DNA of 64,000 bases from Microbacterium ureisolvens (GTDB lineage: Bacteria; Actinomycetota; Actinomycetes; Actinomycetales; Microbacteriaceae). The stretch spans positions 248,001 through 312,000 of the forward strand of contig NZ_JADIJE010000004.1 of assembly GCF_015278315.1 (NCBI RefSeq). The letters are read 5' to 3'. Positions 1 through 8,795 of the stretch are shown in pieces (the first letter of the stretch is position 1; each line of letters begins with the position of its first letter). A program made the position numbers and the translations under genes. The notes under the pieces are model-generated. The model ran no database searches. It saw nothing but the letters and a program-made list of their open reading frames with translations, and had not been told where the DNA came from.

Positions 1-1
1 C

Positions 2-565
2 TTCACCGGCCATGTCCCCGCCAACTGGGACGTCGTCGTGGGCGACCTGGCGCAGGAGCTGGCGGATGCCGTGCCCCCGGCATCCGTCGATCGCGTCGTC
101 CTCGACATGCTGGCACCGTGGGAGTGCATCGACGCGGTCGCCGACGCGCTCACGCCCGGCGGAGTGGTGGTGTGCTACGTGGCGACGGCGACCCAGCTCA
201 GCCGCGTCGCCGAGTACATCCGCGGCACCGGGCTGTTCACCGAGCCCGACGCCAACGAGACGATGGTGCGCGGCTGGCACGTCGAGGGCCTGGCCGTGCG
301 GCCCGATCACCGCATGGTCGCGCACACCGGCTTCCTGGTCTGGGCGCGGCGACTGGCGCCCGGCGCCATCCCGCCCGAGGTCAAGCGCCGCGCGTCGAAG
401 TCGAGCTATGGCGACGAGGACGTCGAGCTGTGGACGCCGGGAGCGGTGGGCGACCGGCAGATCACCGACAAGAACCTGCGCAAGCGCGTGCGCGAAGCCG
501 AGCGTGCCGCGGAGGGCGCCCGCCTGGCATCGGGGCGTTCGGACGAGCCGGGCGAGTCCGCCTAA
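2..565 (+). CDS. trmI: tRNA (adenine-58-N1)-methyltransferase, C-terminal part (5' truncated by window edge)
   Basis: This is the C-terminal 187 residues of a TrmI-family enzyme, which methylates N1 of adenosine 58 in the T-loop of tRNA using S-adenosylmethionine. The visible part holds the end of the Rossmann-fold methyltransferase domain (VDRVVLDMLAPWE, then GGVVVCYVATATQ) and the family C-terminal segment (VRGWHVEGLAVRP, HTGFLVWARRLAPG). The frame is already open at the first bases, so the start lies outside the window. The stop TAA at 563-565 overlaps the -10 box of the following gene. In mycobacteria trmI sits just before the Pup-proteasome genes; here the next gene is the FKBP lipoprotein instead. 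Identification is by family motifs and neighbourhood. Confidence 0.85.
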   Translation, partial: FTGHVPANWDVVVGDLAQELADAVPPASVDRVVLDMLAPWECIDAVADALTPGGVVVCYVATATQLSRVAEYIRGTGLFTEPDANETMVRGWHVEGLAVRPDHRMVAHTGFLVWARRLAPGAIPPEVKRRASKSSYGDEDVELWTPGAVGDRQITDKNLRKRVREAERAAEGARLASGRSDEPGESA

Positions 566-568
566 ACT
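563..568 (+). promoter_or_regulatory. Leaderless -10 box (TAAACT) for FKBP gene
   Basis: TAAACT is followed by six bases and then GTG at 575. This spacing puts transcription start on the start codon. The box overlaps the trmI stop codon. Confidence 0.55.
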
Positions 569-574
569 AGCCCG

Positions 575-1534
575 GTGCGCAAGATCCCCGCTGCCCTCGC
601 CGTCCTCGGACTGGTGACCGTCGGCCTCACCGGGTGCTCCCTGCCCGGGTCGTCCGACTGCTCCCGTCCCGCCGTGTCCGATGCCGATGTGATGGACCTC
701 ATCGACGTGAGCGGCGAGATCGGCGAGCAGCCCGACGTGGAGATCTACACGCCGCTGAAGGCCTCGCAGCTCGCGTTCGAGGACGTCGTCGTGGGCGACG
801 GCACCCCGATCACCACCGGCACCCAGCCCGTCGTGCTCGACGTCTCACTGTTCAGCGGTGCCACCGGCGAGCTGCTGGCCGAGTCGCCCTACGACGGCGA
901 CCTGTCGCGGGTGTCGTCGGTGTCGCAGTTCTCGAACTTCCCCGGATTCGAGGAGGCGCTGCAGTGCGCCACCGAGGGGTCGCGCGTCGCCATCGCACTG
1001 TCGCCCGACGACCTCGGCGAGGGCGTGGCAGGCCAGGCCGGTCTCGATGAGGGCGACGCGCTCGTCGCCGTCATCGATCTTCACAAGGTCTACCTCGCCT
1101 CGGCAGACGGCCAGAACCAGTTCAACAGCGGCTTCGGGCTGCCCAGCGTCGTGCGCGCACCCGACGGCCGCCCGGGCCTGATCATCCCCGACGGCGCTCC
1201 GCCGACCGACCTCGTCGTGCAGACCCTCAAGAAGGGCACAGGCGAGGAGGTGACCGGTGAGCAGCCGGTGCGCGTTCACTACACCGGTGTCGTGTGGGGC
1301 GAGAACGAGCCCTTCGACACGACGTGGGACAGCCAGCCCGCTCCGCTCACCCTGGACGCCGTCGTTCCCGGCTTCGCCGAGGCCCTCGCGGGCCAGACGG
1401 TCGGCTCGCAGATCCTCGCCGTCATCCCGCCCGACCAGGGCTACGGCGACGAGGCACAGGGCTCGATCCCGGCCGGATCCACGCTCGTGTTCGTCATCGA
1501 CATCCTCGGTGTCGACGCCGTCCCGGCGGAGTGA
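575..1534 (+). CDS. FKBP-type peptidyl-prolyl isomerase lipoprotein, tandem domain
   Basis: This is a 319-residue exported lipoprotein predicted to catalyse or assist proline isomerisation in extracytoplasmic protein folding. The N-terminus is a lipoprotein signal with lipobox LTGC, so Cys21 would be lipidated. Residues about 218-316 form a recognisable FKBP domain (VRVHYTGVVWG, PGFAEALAG, GYGDEAQGSIPAGSTLVFVIDIL). Residues about 60-165 follow the same pattern more loosely (PGFEEAL, LVAVIDLHKVY) and look like a degenerate second FKBP copy that has lost the aromatic pocket residues. The GTG start fits the -10 box six bases upstream. It lies directly before pafB. The isomerase call is firm for the C-terminal half only. 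Confidence 0.88.
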   Translation: MRKIPAALAVLGLVTVGLTGCSLPGSSDCSRPAVSDADVMDLIDVSGEIGEQPDVEIYTPLKASQLAFEDVVVGDGTPITTGTQPVVLDVSLFSGATGELLAESPYDGDLSRVSSVSQFSNFPGFEEALQCATEGSRVAIALSPDDLGEGVAGQAGLDEGDALVAVIDLHKVYLASADGQNQFNSGFGLPSVVRAPDGRPGLIIPDGAPPTDLVVQTLKKGTGEEVTGEQPVRVHYTGVVWGENEPFDTTWDSQPAPLTLDAVVPGFAEALAGQTVGSQILAVIPPDQGYGDEAQGSIPAGSTLVFVIDILGVDAVPAE

Positions 1535-1567
1535 GCCCGGGTTCGACGACCCCGCCGCGAGCGGCTC

Positions 1568-1573
1568 TAAGAT
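1568..1573 (+). promoter_or_regulatory. Leaderless -10 box (TAAGAT) for pafB
   Basis: TAAGAT is followed by AGGCGG (six bases) and the GTG at 1580. No Shine-Dalgarno lies between them, consistent with a leaderless transcript. Confidence 0.55.
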
Positions 1574-1579
1574 AGGCGG

Positions 1580-2575
1580 GTGCCTGCCACCGCCGCCGCG
1601 AAGATCCCGCCCGAGGAGCGCCTGGTCAACCTCGTGGTGGCGCTGATCGCGACCGATCAGGGGCTCACGAAGGACACCATCCTCACCTCGGTCGCCGGCT
1701 ACCGCGAGCAGAGCGAGGCGGGTGCCTCCAAGGACGCGCTCGAGAAGATGTTCGAGCGCGACAAGGAATCGCTGCGCGGCCTCGGTGTGCCGATCGAGAC
1801 GATCGGCGACTGGGCCGACCCCGACGATCTGCGCGAGGCGCGGTACCGCGTGCCCAGCGCCGAGTACGAGCTCCCCGAAGACATCGAGTTCACCCCGGCC
1901 GAGCTAGCGCTGCTCACGCTCGCCGGCGGCGTGTGGAGCGAGAGCTCCATGTCGGACGACGCCCGCAGCGGCCTGCGCAAGATCCGGGCCCTGGGCGACC
2001 TCGTCGACGAGCCGATCATCGGGTTCTCGCCGCGTCTGACGATGCACGACCCCGCCTTCCCGGCGTTGCAGCAGGCCATCGAGCAGAGTCGGGTCGTCAC
2101 CTTCCCGTACCTCAAGCCGGGGGAGGCGGCGCCTCGCACGCGCCGCATCCAGCCGTTGGCGCTCGTCGAGTACGAGGGGCGCTGGCACGTGTTCGGCATC
2201 GATCTCGACGTTGACGCCGATCGCACGTTCCTCCTCACACGCATCGTCGGTCCGGTCGTGCTCACGCGCGCGTCGTTCGACCCGGCGCTGCGGGAGGGCG
2301 CGGGGGACCGTGCTCTCGCCGGCCTCGACGAGGTCGCCGCCCGCAACTCCGCGCTCCTGGAGGTGAACCCGGGCACCGAGGCGGCGCTGCGGCTGGCCCG
2401 ACGTGCACAGCCGGCTGAGCAGGGCATCCGCGTCGCGTATGTCGACGCGCACATCTTCGCCGACGAGCTCGCCTCGTACGGACCCGAGGTGCGGGTGGTC
2501 GAACCCGCGGACCTGCGAGACCGTGTGATCGATCGCCTCGCCGCCACCCGCGACCTGCACGGGGGAGTGTCATGA
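1580..2575 (+). CDS. pafB: WYL-domain transcriptional activator PafB
   Basis: This 331-residue protein has an N-terminal winged-helix region (residues about 12-75) and a WYL-type ligand-binding domain (about 155-215, where the motif is the degenerate RWHVFG). PafB pairs with PafC to form the activator that switches on the LexA/RecA-independent DNA-damage response in mycobacteria. The stop overlaps the pafC start as ATGA (2572-2575), so the two are translationally coupled. In mycobacteria pafBC follows pafA; no pafA or other Pup gene lies between trmI and this gene here. The start is GTG at 1580, set by the leaderless -10 box. Confidence 0.88.
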   Translation: MPATAAAKIPPEERLVNLVVALIATDQGLTKDTILTSVAGYREQSEAGASKDALEKMFERDKESLRGLGVPIETIGDWADPDDLREARYRVPSAEYELPEDIEFTPAELALLTLAGGVWSESSMSDDARSGLRKIRALGDLVDEPIIGFSPRLTMHDPAFPALQQAIEQSRVVTFPYLKPGEAAPRTRRIQPLALVEYEGRWHVFGIDLDVDADRTFLLTRIVGPVVLTRASFDPALREGAGDRALAGLDEVAARNSALLEVNPGTEAALRLARRAQPAEQGIRVAYVDAHIFADELASYGPEVRVVEPADLRDRVIDRLAATRDLHGGVS

Positions 2576-3534
2576 CCTCCAGGCGACCCCTCGTCGCGAC
2601 CGACCGCGCCGCCCTGATGCTGCAGCTCGTGCCGTACCTGATCGGCAAGGGCGAGGTGTCGCTGGCGGAGGCCGCCGACGAGTTCGACGTCTCGCCCGAG
2701 CAGATGCGGTCGATGGTCGAGAAGCTCACCGTCATCGGTCTGCCCGGGGATCGCGGCTACTGGCAGATGGCGAACGACCTGTTCGACATCGACTGGGACC
2801 TTCTCGACGAGCGCGACCTCATCGTCATCACGAACTCCGTGGGTCTCGAGCGCGCGCCGAAGCTGACGGCGCGCGAGGCGGCGGCCCTGCTGGCGGGGCT
2901 GCAGCTGGCGCGCTCGATCCCCGGGGTCGGCGACACCGAGCTCTACGCCGGACTCCTCGCCAAGCTGGCGCGGGGTGCCTCCGCCATGCCCCCGGAGATG
3001 ATCCTCGCGACCGAGCCGGTCGACGCGGTGCGCGACCTGGTCGCCGACGCGCTGCGCCGCGGCGTGGCCGTCTCGTTCACCTACAAGGCGCCGGATGCCG
3101 CACCCACCACGCGGACGGTGGACCCCGTCAAGGTGCACATCGCGAGCGGGCAGTGGTACCTGCAGGGGTGGTGTCACCTGCGCGAGGCGATGCGCACGTT
3201 CCACCTCGACCGCGTCAGCGACCTCGAGCTCACCGGGATCCCCAGCACGCACGCCGGCGATCACGTGCCGGACTGGTTCGACACCGGCGCGGGAGAGGTC
3301 GTCATCCGCATCCGGTTCCCCGAGGAGGTGGCCCCGCTGCTCGGCGACTACCTCGACCGCGCGACGCTCGAGACGGCTGACGGCGTCACGATCGCCACGA
3401 TGCGGGTCGCCGACGAGCTGACCCTCCGCCGCCCGGTCACCCGGCGCGGCGGGGCGGTCGAGGTGCTCGAACCCGCCGGCGCCCGGCGCGCTGTCGCGGA
3501 ATGGGCGGAGGCTGGACTCGCCCAATACCGCTGA
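2572..3534 (+). CDS. pafC: WYL-domain transcriptional activator PafC
   Basis: This 320-residue partner of PafB has an N-terminal helix-turn-helix (residues about 13-60) and a WYL domain with an intact W195-Y196-L197 in GQWYLQGW, followed by the conserved FHLDRVSDL strand. The PafBC heterodimer is thought to act as a sigma-adaptor-like activator of DNA repair genes, with the WYL domains sensing a damage-linked ligand. The start codon overlaps the pafB stop. The next gene, tatA, begins 71 bases downstream with its own candidate promoter. The pafB-pafC-tatA-tatC-helY order matches the mycobacterial locus. Confidence 0.88.
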   Translation: MTSRRPLVATDRAALMLQLVPYLIGKGEVSLAEAADEFDVSPEQMRSMVEKLTVIGLPGDRGYWQMANDLFDIDWDLLDERDLIVITNSVGLERAPKLTAREAAALLAGLQLARSIPGVGDTELYAGLLAKLARGASAMPPEMILATEPVDAVRDLVADALRRGVAVSFTYKAPDAAPTTRTVDPVKVHIASGQWYLQGWCHLREAMRTFHLDRVSDLELTGIPSTHAGDHVPDWFDTGAGEVVIRIRFPEEVAPLLGDYLDRATLETADGVTIATMRVADELTLRRPVTRRGGAVEVLEPAGARRAVAEWAEAGLAQYR

Positions 3535-3561
3535 CGGCGGCGTAGCGTCACGCGGTGATAT

Positions 3562-3567
3562 TAGACT
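3562..3567 (+). promoter_or_regulatory. Candidate -10 box (TAGACT) for tatAC
   Basis: TAGACT lies in a small AT-rich patch after pafC. It would start a leader of about 30 bases ahead of tatA. No clear -35 element was recognised. Confidence 0.35.
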
Positions 3568-3605
3568 TAGCGGCATCCCCGCTGAAGCGAACGACGGAGC
3601 ACCTC

Positions 3606-3869
3606 ATGTTGGGCAATCTGAACGGCTGGCACCTGATCATCCTGCTCGTCGTCATCCTCTTGCTGTTCGGCGCGGCCAAGCTGCCGGCGCTCGCCAAGAG
3701 CATGGGGCAGTCCGCCCGTGTGTTCAAGGGCGAGATGAAGGCCATGAAGGATGAGGACAAGGCCGCCGAGGCCGCACCCGCTGCGAACGTCGCAGACTCC
3801 TCGGCCGCAGACAAGACGACTCCCGCAGCCCCCGGCACCACTGACGGCATCCGCGACCAAAAGCCCTAG
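3606..3869 (+). CDS. tatA: Sec-independent translocase subunit TatA
   Basis: This 87-residue membrane protein has one N-terminal transmembrane helix (WHLIILLVVILLLFGAAKLP), then the hinge and amphipathic helix typical of TatA, and a charged alanine-rich tail. TatA multimers form the pore through which folded, twin-arginine proteins cross the membrane. ATG at 3606 is chosen over the upstream in-frame ATG at 3555 because the helix begins immediately after it, as in the family, and a weak GGAG precedes it. It is followed by tatC after 3 bases. No tatB is present here; in actinobacteria tatB is usually encoded elsewhere. Confidence 0.92.
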   Translation: MLGNLNGWHLIILLVVILLLFGAAKLPALAKSMGQSARVFKGEMKAMKDEDKAAEAAPAANVADSSAADKTTPAAPGTTDGIRDQKP

Positions 3870-3872
3870 CGG

Positions 3873-4694
3873 ATGGTAGCCGCAACCGGCTCCGCATCGG
3901 TCGACGGCCCGGAGCTGCCCAAGCGCGACAAGAGGATGTCGCTGGGAGCGCATCTTCTCGAACTGCGCAAACGACTCGTGTTCGCTGCGCTCGGGTTGCT
4001 GGTCGGCATGGTGATCGCCTTCATCATCACCGACCCGATCATCCACTGGATCACGGAGCCCATCCGCATCATCACGGAGAAGCGGGGTGACGACTTCTCC
4101 GCGCTCAACTTCGGAACGGTCACCTCGGCATTCGATCTGCGGATGCGGATCGCGTTCTCGATCGGACTCTTCGTGTCGGCACCGATCTGGTTGTGGCAGA
4201 TCTGGGCTTTCATCATGCCGGGGCTGACGCGCAAGGAGATCAAGTACACGGTCGGGTTCGTCGTTGCGGCGGTACCCCTGTTCTTCATCGGCTGCTACGT
4301 CGGGCTGCTGATCGTGCCCCACGTGATCGAGCTCATGTGGGGATTCACACCCGATGGCGCGGTGAACTTCTACGCGGCGGCGGAGTACTACGACTTCGTC
4401 TTCAAGCTGATGATCGTGATCGGCATCTCTTTCGTGCTCCCCGTCTTCCTCGTCGCGCTCAACCTGGCGGGCATCATTTCGGGCCGGGGCATTCTGAAGG
4501 GCTGGCGTGTCGCAGTCATCGTCGCGACTGCGTTCGCCGCTCTCGCGACGCCTGCAGCCGACGTGGTGAGCATGCTCATGCTGGCGGGCATCCTCATCGT
4601 GCTGTTCATCGCGGCCGCGGGTCTGTCGATGCTGTTCGATCGACGCAAGGCGAAGCGCGACGCCACACTCCTGCCGCCCGAGGCGTCGGCGTGA
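3873..4694 (+). CDS. tatC: Sec-independent translocase subunit TatC
   Basis: This 273-residue integral membrane protein is the twin-arginine signal receptor of the Tat translocase. The N-terminus has the family signature MSLGAHLLELRKRL, and six hydrophobic segments follow, including the conserved central region around PIWLWQIWAFIMPGLT. The C-terminal tail is cytoplasmic and basic (FDRRKAKRD). It lies 3 bases after tatA and overlaps the helicase start as GTGA (4691-4694), so tatA, tatC and the helicase are probably co-transcribed. Length and topology are normal for the family. Confidence 0.95.
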   Translation: MVAATGSASVDGPELPKRDKRMSLGAHLLELRKRLVFAALGLLVGMVIAFIITDPIIHWITEPIRIITEKRGDDFSALNFGTVTSAFDLRMRIAFSIGLFVSAPIWLWQIWAFIMPGLTRKEIKYTVGFVVAAVPLFFIGCYVGLLIVPHVIELMWGFTPDGAVNFYAAAEYYDFVFKLMIVIGISFVLPVFLVALNLAGIISGRGILKGWRVAVIVATAFAALATPAADVVSMLMLAGILIVLFIAAAGLSMLFDRRKAKRDATLLPPEASA

Positions 4695-7189
4695 CCGACC
4701 CTGCTCCCGCCGAGCGGTATGCGCGAGCCCGCGAGACGGCCCAGCTGGATCGCACGCACCCGATCACGGCCGACTTCGCCGCCTCGCAGCGGTTCACGCT
4801 CGACCCGTTCCAGATCGAGGGATGCCGCGCCCTCGAGGACGGCCGCAGCGTGCTGGTCGCGGCGCCCACCGGTGCCGGGAAGACCATCGTCGGCGAGTTC
4901 GCCGTGCACCTGGCGATGCGCGAACCGGGCGACAAAGCGTTCTACACCACGCCGATGAAGGCGCTGTCGAACCAGAAGTTCCGCGAGTTGCAGGACGTCC
5001 ACGGCCCCGACGAGGTGGGCCTTCTCACCGGCGACACCAACATCAACGGCAGCGCGCGCATCGTCGTCATGACCACCGAAGTGCTGCGCAACATGCTCTA
5101 CGCCGACTCGCCGGCACTGCGTGGACTGCGGTACGTGATCATGGACGAGGTCCACTACCTCGCCGATCGGTTCCGCGGCGCGGTGTGGGAGGAGGTCATC
5201 ATCCACCTCGCGCCGAGCGTCCGGCTCGTGTCGCTGTCGGCGACGGTGTCCAACGCCGAGGAGTTCGGCGACTGGCTCGACACCGTGCGCGGCGACACCG
5301 AGGTGATCGTCTCCGAGACCCGCCCGGTGCCCCTCGAGCAGCACGTGCTCGTGCGCGGCGACCTGCTCCCGCTGTTCGACGATCGCGCCGGTGTCGCAAC
5401 GGCGCAGGTGAACCAGGAGCTGATGCGCATCCGCTCGTTCAAGGGGCAGAACTTCGAGCGCAACCATCGGGTGCAAGCGGCCAACAGTGCGCGGCAGGCC
5501 GGGTACGAGGCATCCCGTCGCCGTCCGAACCGGGGCGCGAAGCGGCCGGTGCGCTCTGCGAACGTGCAGCGGATCGAGCGACTGGATCGCCCGGACGTCG
5601 TCGAGCTGCTCGGCCGCTCGAACCTGCTTCCCGCGATCTTCTTCATCTTCAGCCGCGCCGGCTGCGACGCCGCCGTGCAGCAGGTGCGGCGATCGGGCGT
5701 GCGGCTGACCTCGCCGGACGAGCGCCGCGAGATCCGCGCCGTCATCGAAGAGCGCACCCGCACCCTCCTCGAGGAGGACCTTGCGGTCCTCGGCTTCTGG
5801 GAATGGCGGGAGAACCTCGAGCGCGGCGTCGCGTCCCACCACGCGGGCCTCCTGCCGGCCTTCAAGGAGGTCGTGGAGGAGCTCTTCCAGCGCAAGCTCG
5901 TGAAGGTCGTGTTCGCCACCGAGACGCTCGCCCTCGGGATCAACATGCCCGCCCGCACCGTCGTGCTGGAGAAGCTCGAGAAGTTCAACGGCGAGGCGCG
6001 CGTCGCGATCACGTCGGGGGAGTACACGCAGCTGACCGGACGTGCGGGGCGCCGCGGCATCGACGTCGAGGGGCATGCCGTCATTCAGTGGACCGAGGGC
6101 CTGGATCCGCAAGCCGTCGCGGCGCTGGCCTCGCGGCGCACGTACCCGCTGAACTCCAGCTTCCGTCCGACGTATACCATGGCGGTCAACCTGATCGACC
6201 AGTTCGGAAGGGCGAAGGCGCGCGACATCCTCGAGTCGTCGTTCGCGCAGTTCCAGGCCGATCGCGCCGTCGTCGGAATCGCGCGGCAGGTGCGCGAGCA
6301 GGAGGAATCGCTCGCCGGCTACCAGAAGGCGATGACGTGCGACCGCGGCGACTTCGCCGAGTACTCGCGCATCCGCCGCGAGCTGAGCGACCTCGAGAAG
6401 ACCAATCGCAAGGACGCCGGCGCATCCCGCCGCACGCGCGACGAGCGGCAGCGCCACATCGACGGCCTGCGCAAGCAGATGCAGCGGCATCCGTGTCATC
6501 AGTGCCCCGATCGCGAGCACCACGCGCGGTGGGCCGAGCGCTACTGGAAGCTCAAGCGCGAGATCGACAGGCTGCGGCGCCAGATCGACTCGCGCACCGG
6601 CACGGTGGCGCGGATCTTCGACCGCGTCGTCGACGTCCTGGGGGCGCTCGAGTACGTCTCGGTCGACGCCGAGGGCACCACGACGCTGACCCCCGCGGGG
6701 CGGACCATGCGGCGCATCTACGGCGAGCGCGACCTGCTCGTCGCCGAGTCGCTGCGCCGCGGGATCTGGAAGGATCTGGATGCCGCGTCCCTGGCGGCGC
6801 TCGCGTGCTCGCTCGTGTACGAGCCCCGGCGCGACGACGCCGGGCCGGGGGAGCGCGGGCTTCCGCGGGGGCCGTTCCGTCCGGCGTTCGAGGCGACTCT
6901 CACGCTCTGGCAGGAGCTCGACGATGTCGAGCAGGAGCACCGCCTCCCCGGCACGGAGCCGGTCGCGGCCGGACTCGCGCAGGCCATGCACACCTGGGCG
7001 CGCGGCGGGATGCTCGATCGCGTGCTGATCGAGGCCGACATGGCTGCCGGCGACTTCGTGCGCTGGACGAAGCAGACGATCGATCTCCTCGACCAGCTCT
7101 CGCTCGTGGCGGATCAGCCGATCGCCGGCACGGCCCGGAAGGCACTCGATGCCGTGCGACGAGGCATCGTCGCCTACTCGGGCGTCTAG
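4691..7189 (+). CDS. helY: Ski2/Mtr4-like DEAD/DEAH RNA helicase (HelY)
   Basis: This 832-residue superfamily 2 helicase has Walker A APTGAGKT (Lys64), motif II DEVH (residues 152-155), motif III SLSATVSN, and motif VI QLTGRAGRRGID. The long C-terminal half contains a CHQCPDREHH Cys/His cluster and helical regions as in Ski2-like enzymes. HelY is the actinobacterial member; its exact RNA or DNA substrate is not settled. The GTG at 4691 overlaps the tatC stop. A longer open frame to 4193 is only read-through across tatC. The same gene follows tatC in mycobacteria. Slightly shorter than the roughly 900 residues of the mycobacterial protein. Confidence 0.9.
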   Translation: MTDPAPAERYARARETAQLDRTHPITADFAASQRFTLDPFQIEGCRALEDGRSVLVAAPTGAGKTIVGEFAVHLAMREPGDKAFYTTPMKALSNQKFRELQDVHGPDEVGLLTGDTNINGSARIVVMTTEVLRNMLYADSPALRGLRYVIMDEVHYLADRFRGAVWEEVIIHLAPSVRLVSLSATVSNAEEFGDWLDTVRGDTEVIVSETRPVPLEQHVLVRGDLLPLFDDRAGVATAQVNQELMRIRSFKGQNFERNHRVQAANSARQAGYEASRRRPNRGAKRPVRSANVQRIERLDRPDVVELLGRSNLLPAIFFIFSRAGCDAAVQQVRRSGVRLTSPDERREIRAVIEERTRTLLEEDLAVLGFWEWRENLERGVASHHAGLLPAFKEVVEELFQRKLVKVVFATETLALGINMPARTVVLEKLEKFNGEARVAITSGEYTQLTGRAGRRGIDVEGHAVIQWTEGLDPQAVAALASRRTYPLNSSFRPTYTMAVNLIDQFGRAKARDILESSFAQFQADRAVVGIARQVREQEESLAGYQKAMTCDRGDFAEYSRIRRELSDLEKTNRKDAGASRRTRDERQRHIDGLRKQMQRHPCHQCPDREHHARWAERYWKLKREIDRLRRQIDSRTGTVARIFDRVVDVLGALEYVSVDAEGTTTLTPAGRTMRRIYGERDLLVAESLRRGIWKDLDAASLAALACSLVYEPRRDDAGPGERGLPRGPFRPAFEATLTLWQELDDVEQEHRLPGTEPVAAGLAQAMHTWARGGMLDRVLIEADMAAGDFVRWTKQTIDLLDQLSLVADQPIAGTARKALDAVRRGIVAYSGV

Positions 7190-7217
7190 CGCGGCGGGCG
7201 AGGCCATCGTGCTCGCC

Positions 7218-7223
7218 TAGGCT
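7218..7223 (+). promoter_or_regulatory. Leaderless -10 box (TAGGCT) for lnt
   Basis: TAGGCT is followed by GAAACC and the GTG at 7230, giving exactly six bases to the start codon and no ribosome binding site. Confidence 0.55.
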
Positions 7224-7229
7224 GAAACC

Positions 7230-8795
7230 GTGCCACCCGACCCCTCGCCGCGCCCCATCCTGCCGCTGTGGGCGGCCGTCGCGGTGTCAGCGGCGGCGGG
7301 CGCGCTGTTCGACGTGTCGTTCCCGTCGGTGGCCTGGTGGCCGATGGCCTTCGTCGCGGTCGCGCTGGCGCTGGTGACACTGGTGGGTCGCAGCATCGGC
7401 GGATCGCTGCTGACGGGACTCGCGTTCGGTCTCGCGTTCTACCTGCTCAACGTCGACTTCACCGCCGAGTGGGTGGGGCCGCTGCCCTGGCTCGCCCTGT
7501 CGCTGCTGGAGGCGCTCATCGTCGCCGGCGGCGCGGTGCTCATCGCGCTCGCCTATCGGTGGGTGCCGCGCGTGGTCACGCGGCGCAGCCGGGTCCTGCT
7601 GACATCCGTGCTCGCCGCAGGCCTCTGGACCGCTCGAGAGGCGGTGACGGGGAGCTTCCCGTACGGCGGCTTTCCGTGGGGCCGCGTGGGCACGTCGCAG
7701 GTCAGCGGTCCGTTCGCCGAGGTCGTGTCGTGGACGGGCACGGCCGGGCTCAGCTTCCTGATCGTCGCGATGGTGGCGGCGGCCGTCGAGCTCGTGCGCG
7801 CGCCACGGCGACGCACCGACAGCCTCCGGGGTCTTCTGCCCGTCGGTGTGCTCGCCCTCATGGCCACTGCGCTCCTGCTGGTCCCCGCGTGGGCGACCAT
7901 ACCCACCGGCACCATGAGGGTGGCCAGCGTCCAGGGCAACGGCCCGGCGGGGTACTTCGACGAGCGCCAGGCCGGCGACATCCTGGAGTCGCAGTACGAC
8001 GCGACGCAGCCGCTGTTCGGGGCCGAGGACGTGGACGTGCTCCTGTGGCCCGAGGGCAGCGTCGACGTCGACCCCGAGGAGTCGCCGGTGGCGGCGGCCG
8101 CCCTCGACCGTGTGGCGAGGGAGGTCGGCGCGCCGCTCGTGGCGAACCGCATCGACCGACGCGGCGACGAGTACTTCAACATGTCGTTCCTCTGGCGCGA
8201 CGGCAGCGGCATCGAGCAGACGTACGACAAGCGCAACCCGGTGCCCTTCGGCGAGTACGTGCCCGACCGCGAGTTCTACGCGTCGATCGCGCCCGACCTC
8301 ATCGGCATGATCGGCCGCGATTACACCCCCGGCACCACGCCGCCGGTGTTCGACATCGACGGGACGATCGCCGGGCTCGCCATCTGCTTCGACGTCATCT
8401 ACGACGCCCTGGTCTGGGAGGGCGCGCGCGACGGCGCGGAGATCTACCTGTTCCAGACCAACAACGCCGACTTCCGCGGGACGGACGAGAACCTTCAGCA
8501 GCTGGCTGTCGCGCGCCTGCGCGCGATCGAGACCGGCCGCTCGGTGGTCAACCTGTCCACGGTCGGCACCAGCCAGGTGATCGCGCCAGACGGCTCGACC
8601 ATCGACGGGCTGCCCGCCGACGAGCCGGGCCACATGCTCACCGACGTGCCCCTGCGCACGGGACTGACGCCCGCGGTCGTCGCGGGGGGCTGGGTGAACG
8701 CCACCCTGTCGTGGGGCGCCGTCGCGATCCTCGTCGGTCTCGGCGTGCGGGTGCGCTGGGGTGCCCGTGGGAACGCGAAAACGCCGGCCCCGTAG
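7230..8795 (+). CDS. lnt: Apolipoprotein N-acyltransferase
   Basis: This 521-residue membrane enzyme would transfer a third acyl chain to the N-terminal cysteine of lipoproteins. About seven hydrophobic segments fill residues 1-225, followed by a carbon-nitrogen hydrolase domain. The catalytic triad is visible: Glu275 in LLWPEGSV, Lys334 in YDKRNPVPFGEYVP and Cys386 in AICFDVIYD. A last transmembrane helix closes the protein. It fits with the lipoprotein upstream (575-1534) and with lgt at 55-56 kb, which makes its substrate. The stop codon TAG lies inside the loop of a strong terminator. Actinobacterial Lnt proteins can be fused to Ppm1; no such fusion is seen. Confidence 0.92.
   Translation: MPPDPSPRPILPLWAAVAVSAAAGALFDVSFPSVAWWPMAFVAVALALVTLVGRSIGGSLLTGLAFGLAFYLLNVDFTAEWVGPLPWLALSLLEALIVAGGAVLIALAYRWVPRVVTRRSRVLLTSVLAAGLWTAREAVTGSFPYGGFPWGRVGTSQVSGPFAEVVSWTGTAGLSFLIVAMVAAAVELVRAPRRRTDSLRGLLPVGVLALMATALLLVPAWATIPTGTMRVASVQGNGPAGYFDERQAGDILESQYDATQPLFGAEDVDVLLWPEGSVDVDPEESPVAAAALDRVAREVGAPLVANRIDRRGDEYFNMSFLWRDGSGIEQTYDKRNPVPFGEYVPDREFYASIAPDLIGMIGRDYTPGTTPPVFDIDGTIAGLAICFDVIYDALVWEGARDGAEIYLFQTNNADFRGTDENLQQLAVARLRAIETGRSVVNLSTVGTSQVIAPDGSTIDGLPADEPGHMLTDVPLRTGLTPAVVAGGWVNATLSWGAVAILVGLGVRVRWGARGNAKTPAP

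Noticed and set aside
1699..3576. Open frame of 625 codons on the minus strand opposite pafB and pafC
   Set aside because: Low-complexity composition and no recognisable domain; the plus-strand genes have clear HTH and WYL domains.
3555..3605. Longer TatA with start at 3555
   Set aside because: Adds 17 residues before the conserved N-terminal helix and overlaps the probable promoter.
4388..7207. Open frame of 939 codons on the minus strand opposite helY
   Set aside because: It is a GC-rich shadow: Arg/His/Ala-rich, no domain, fully antisense to a gene with complete helicase motifs.
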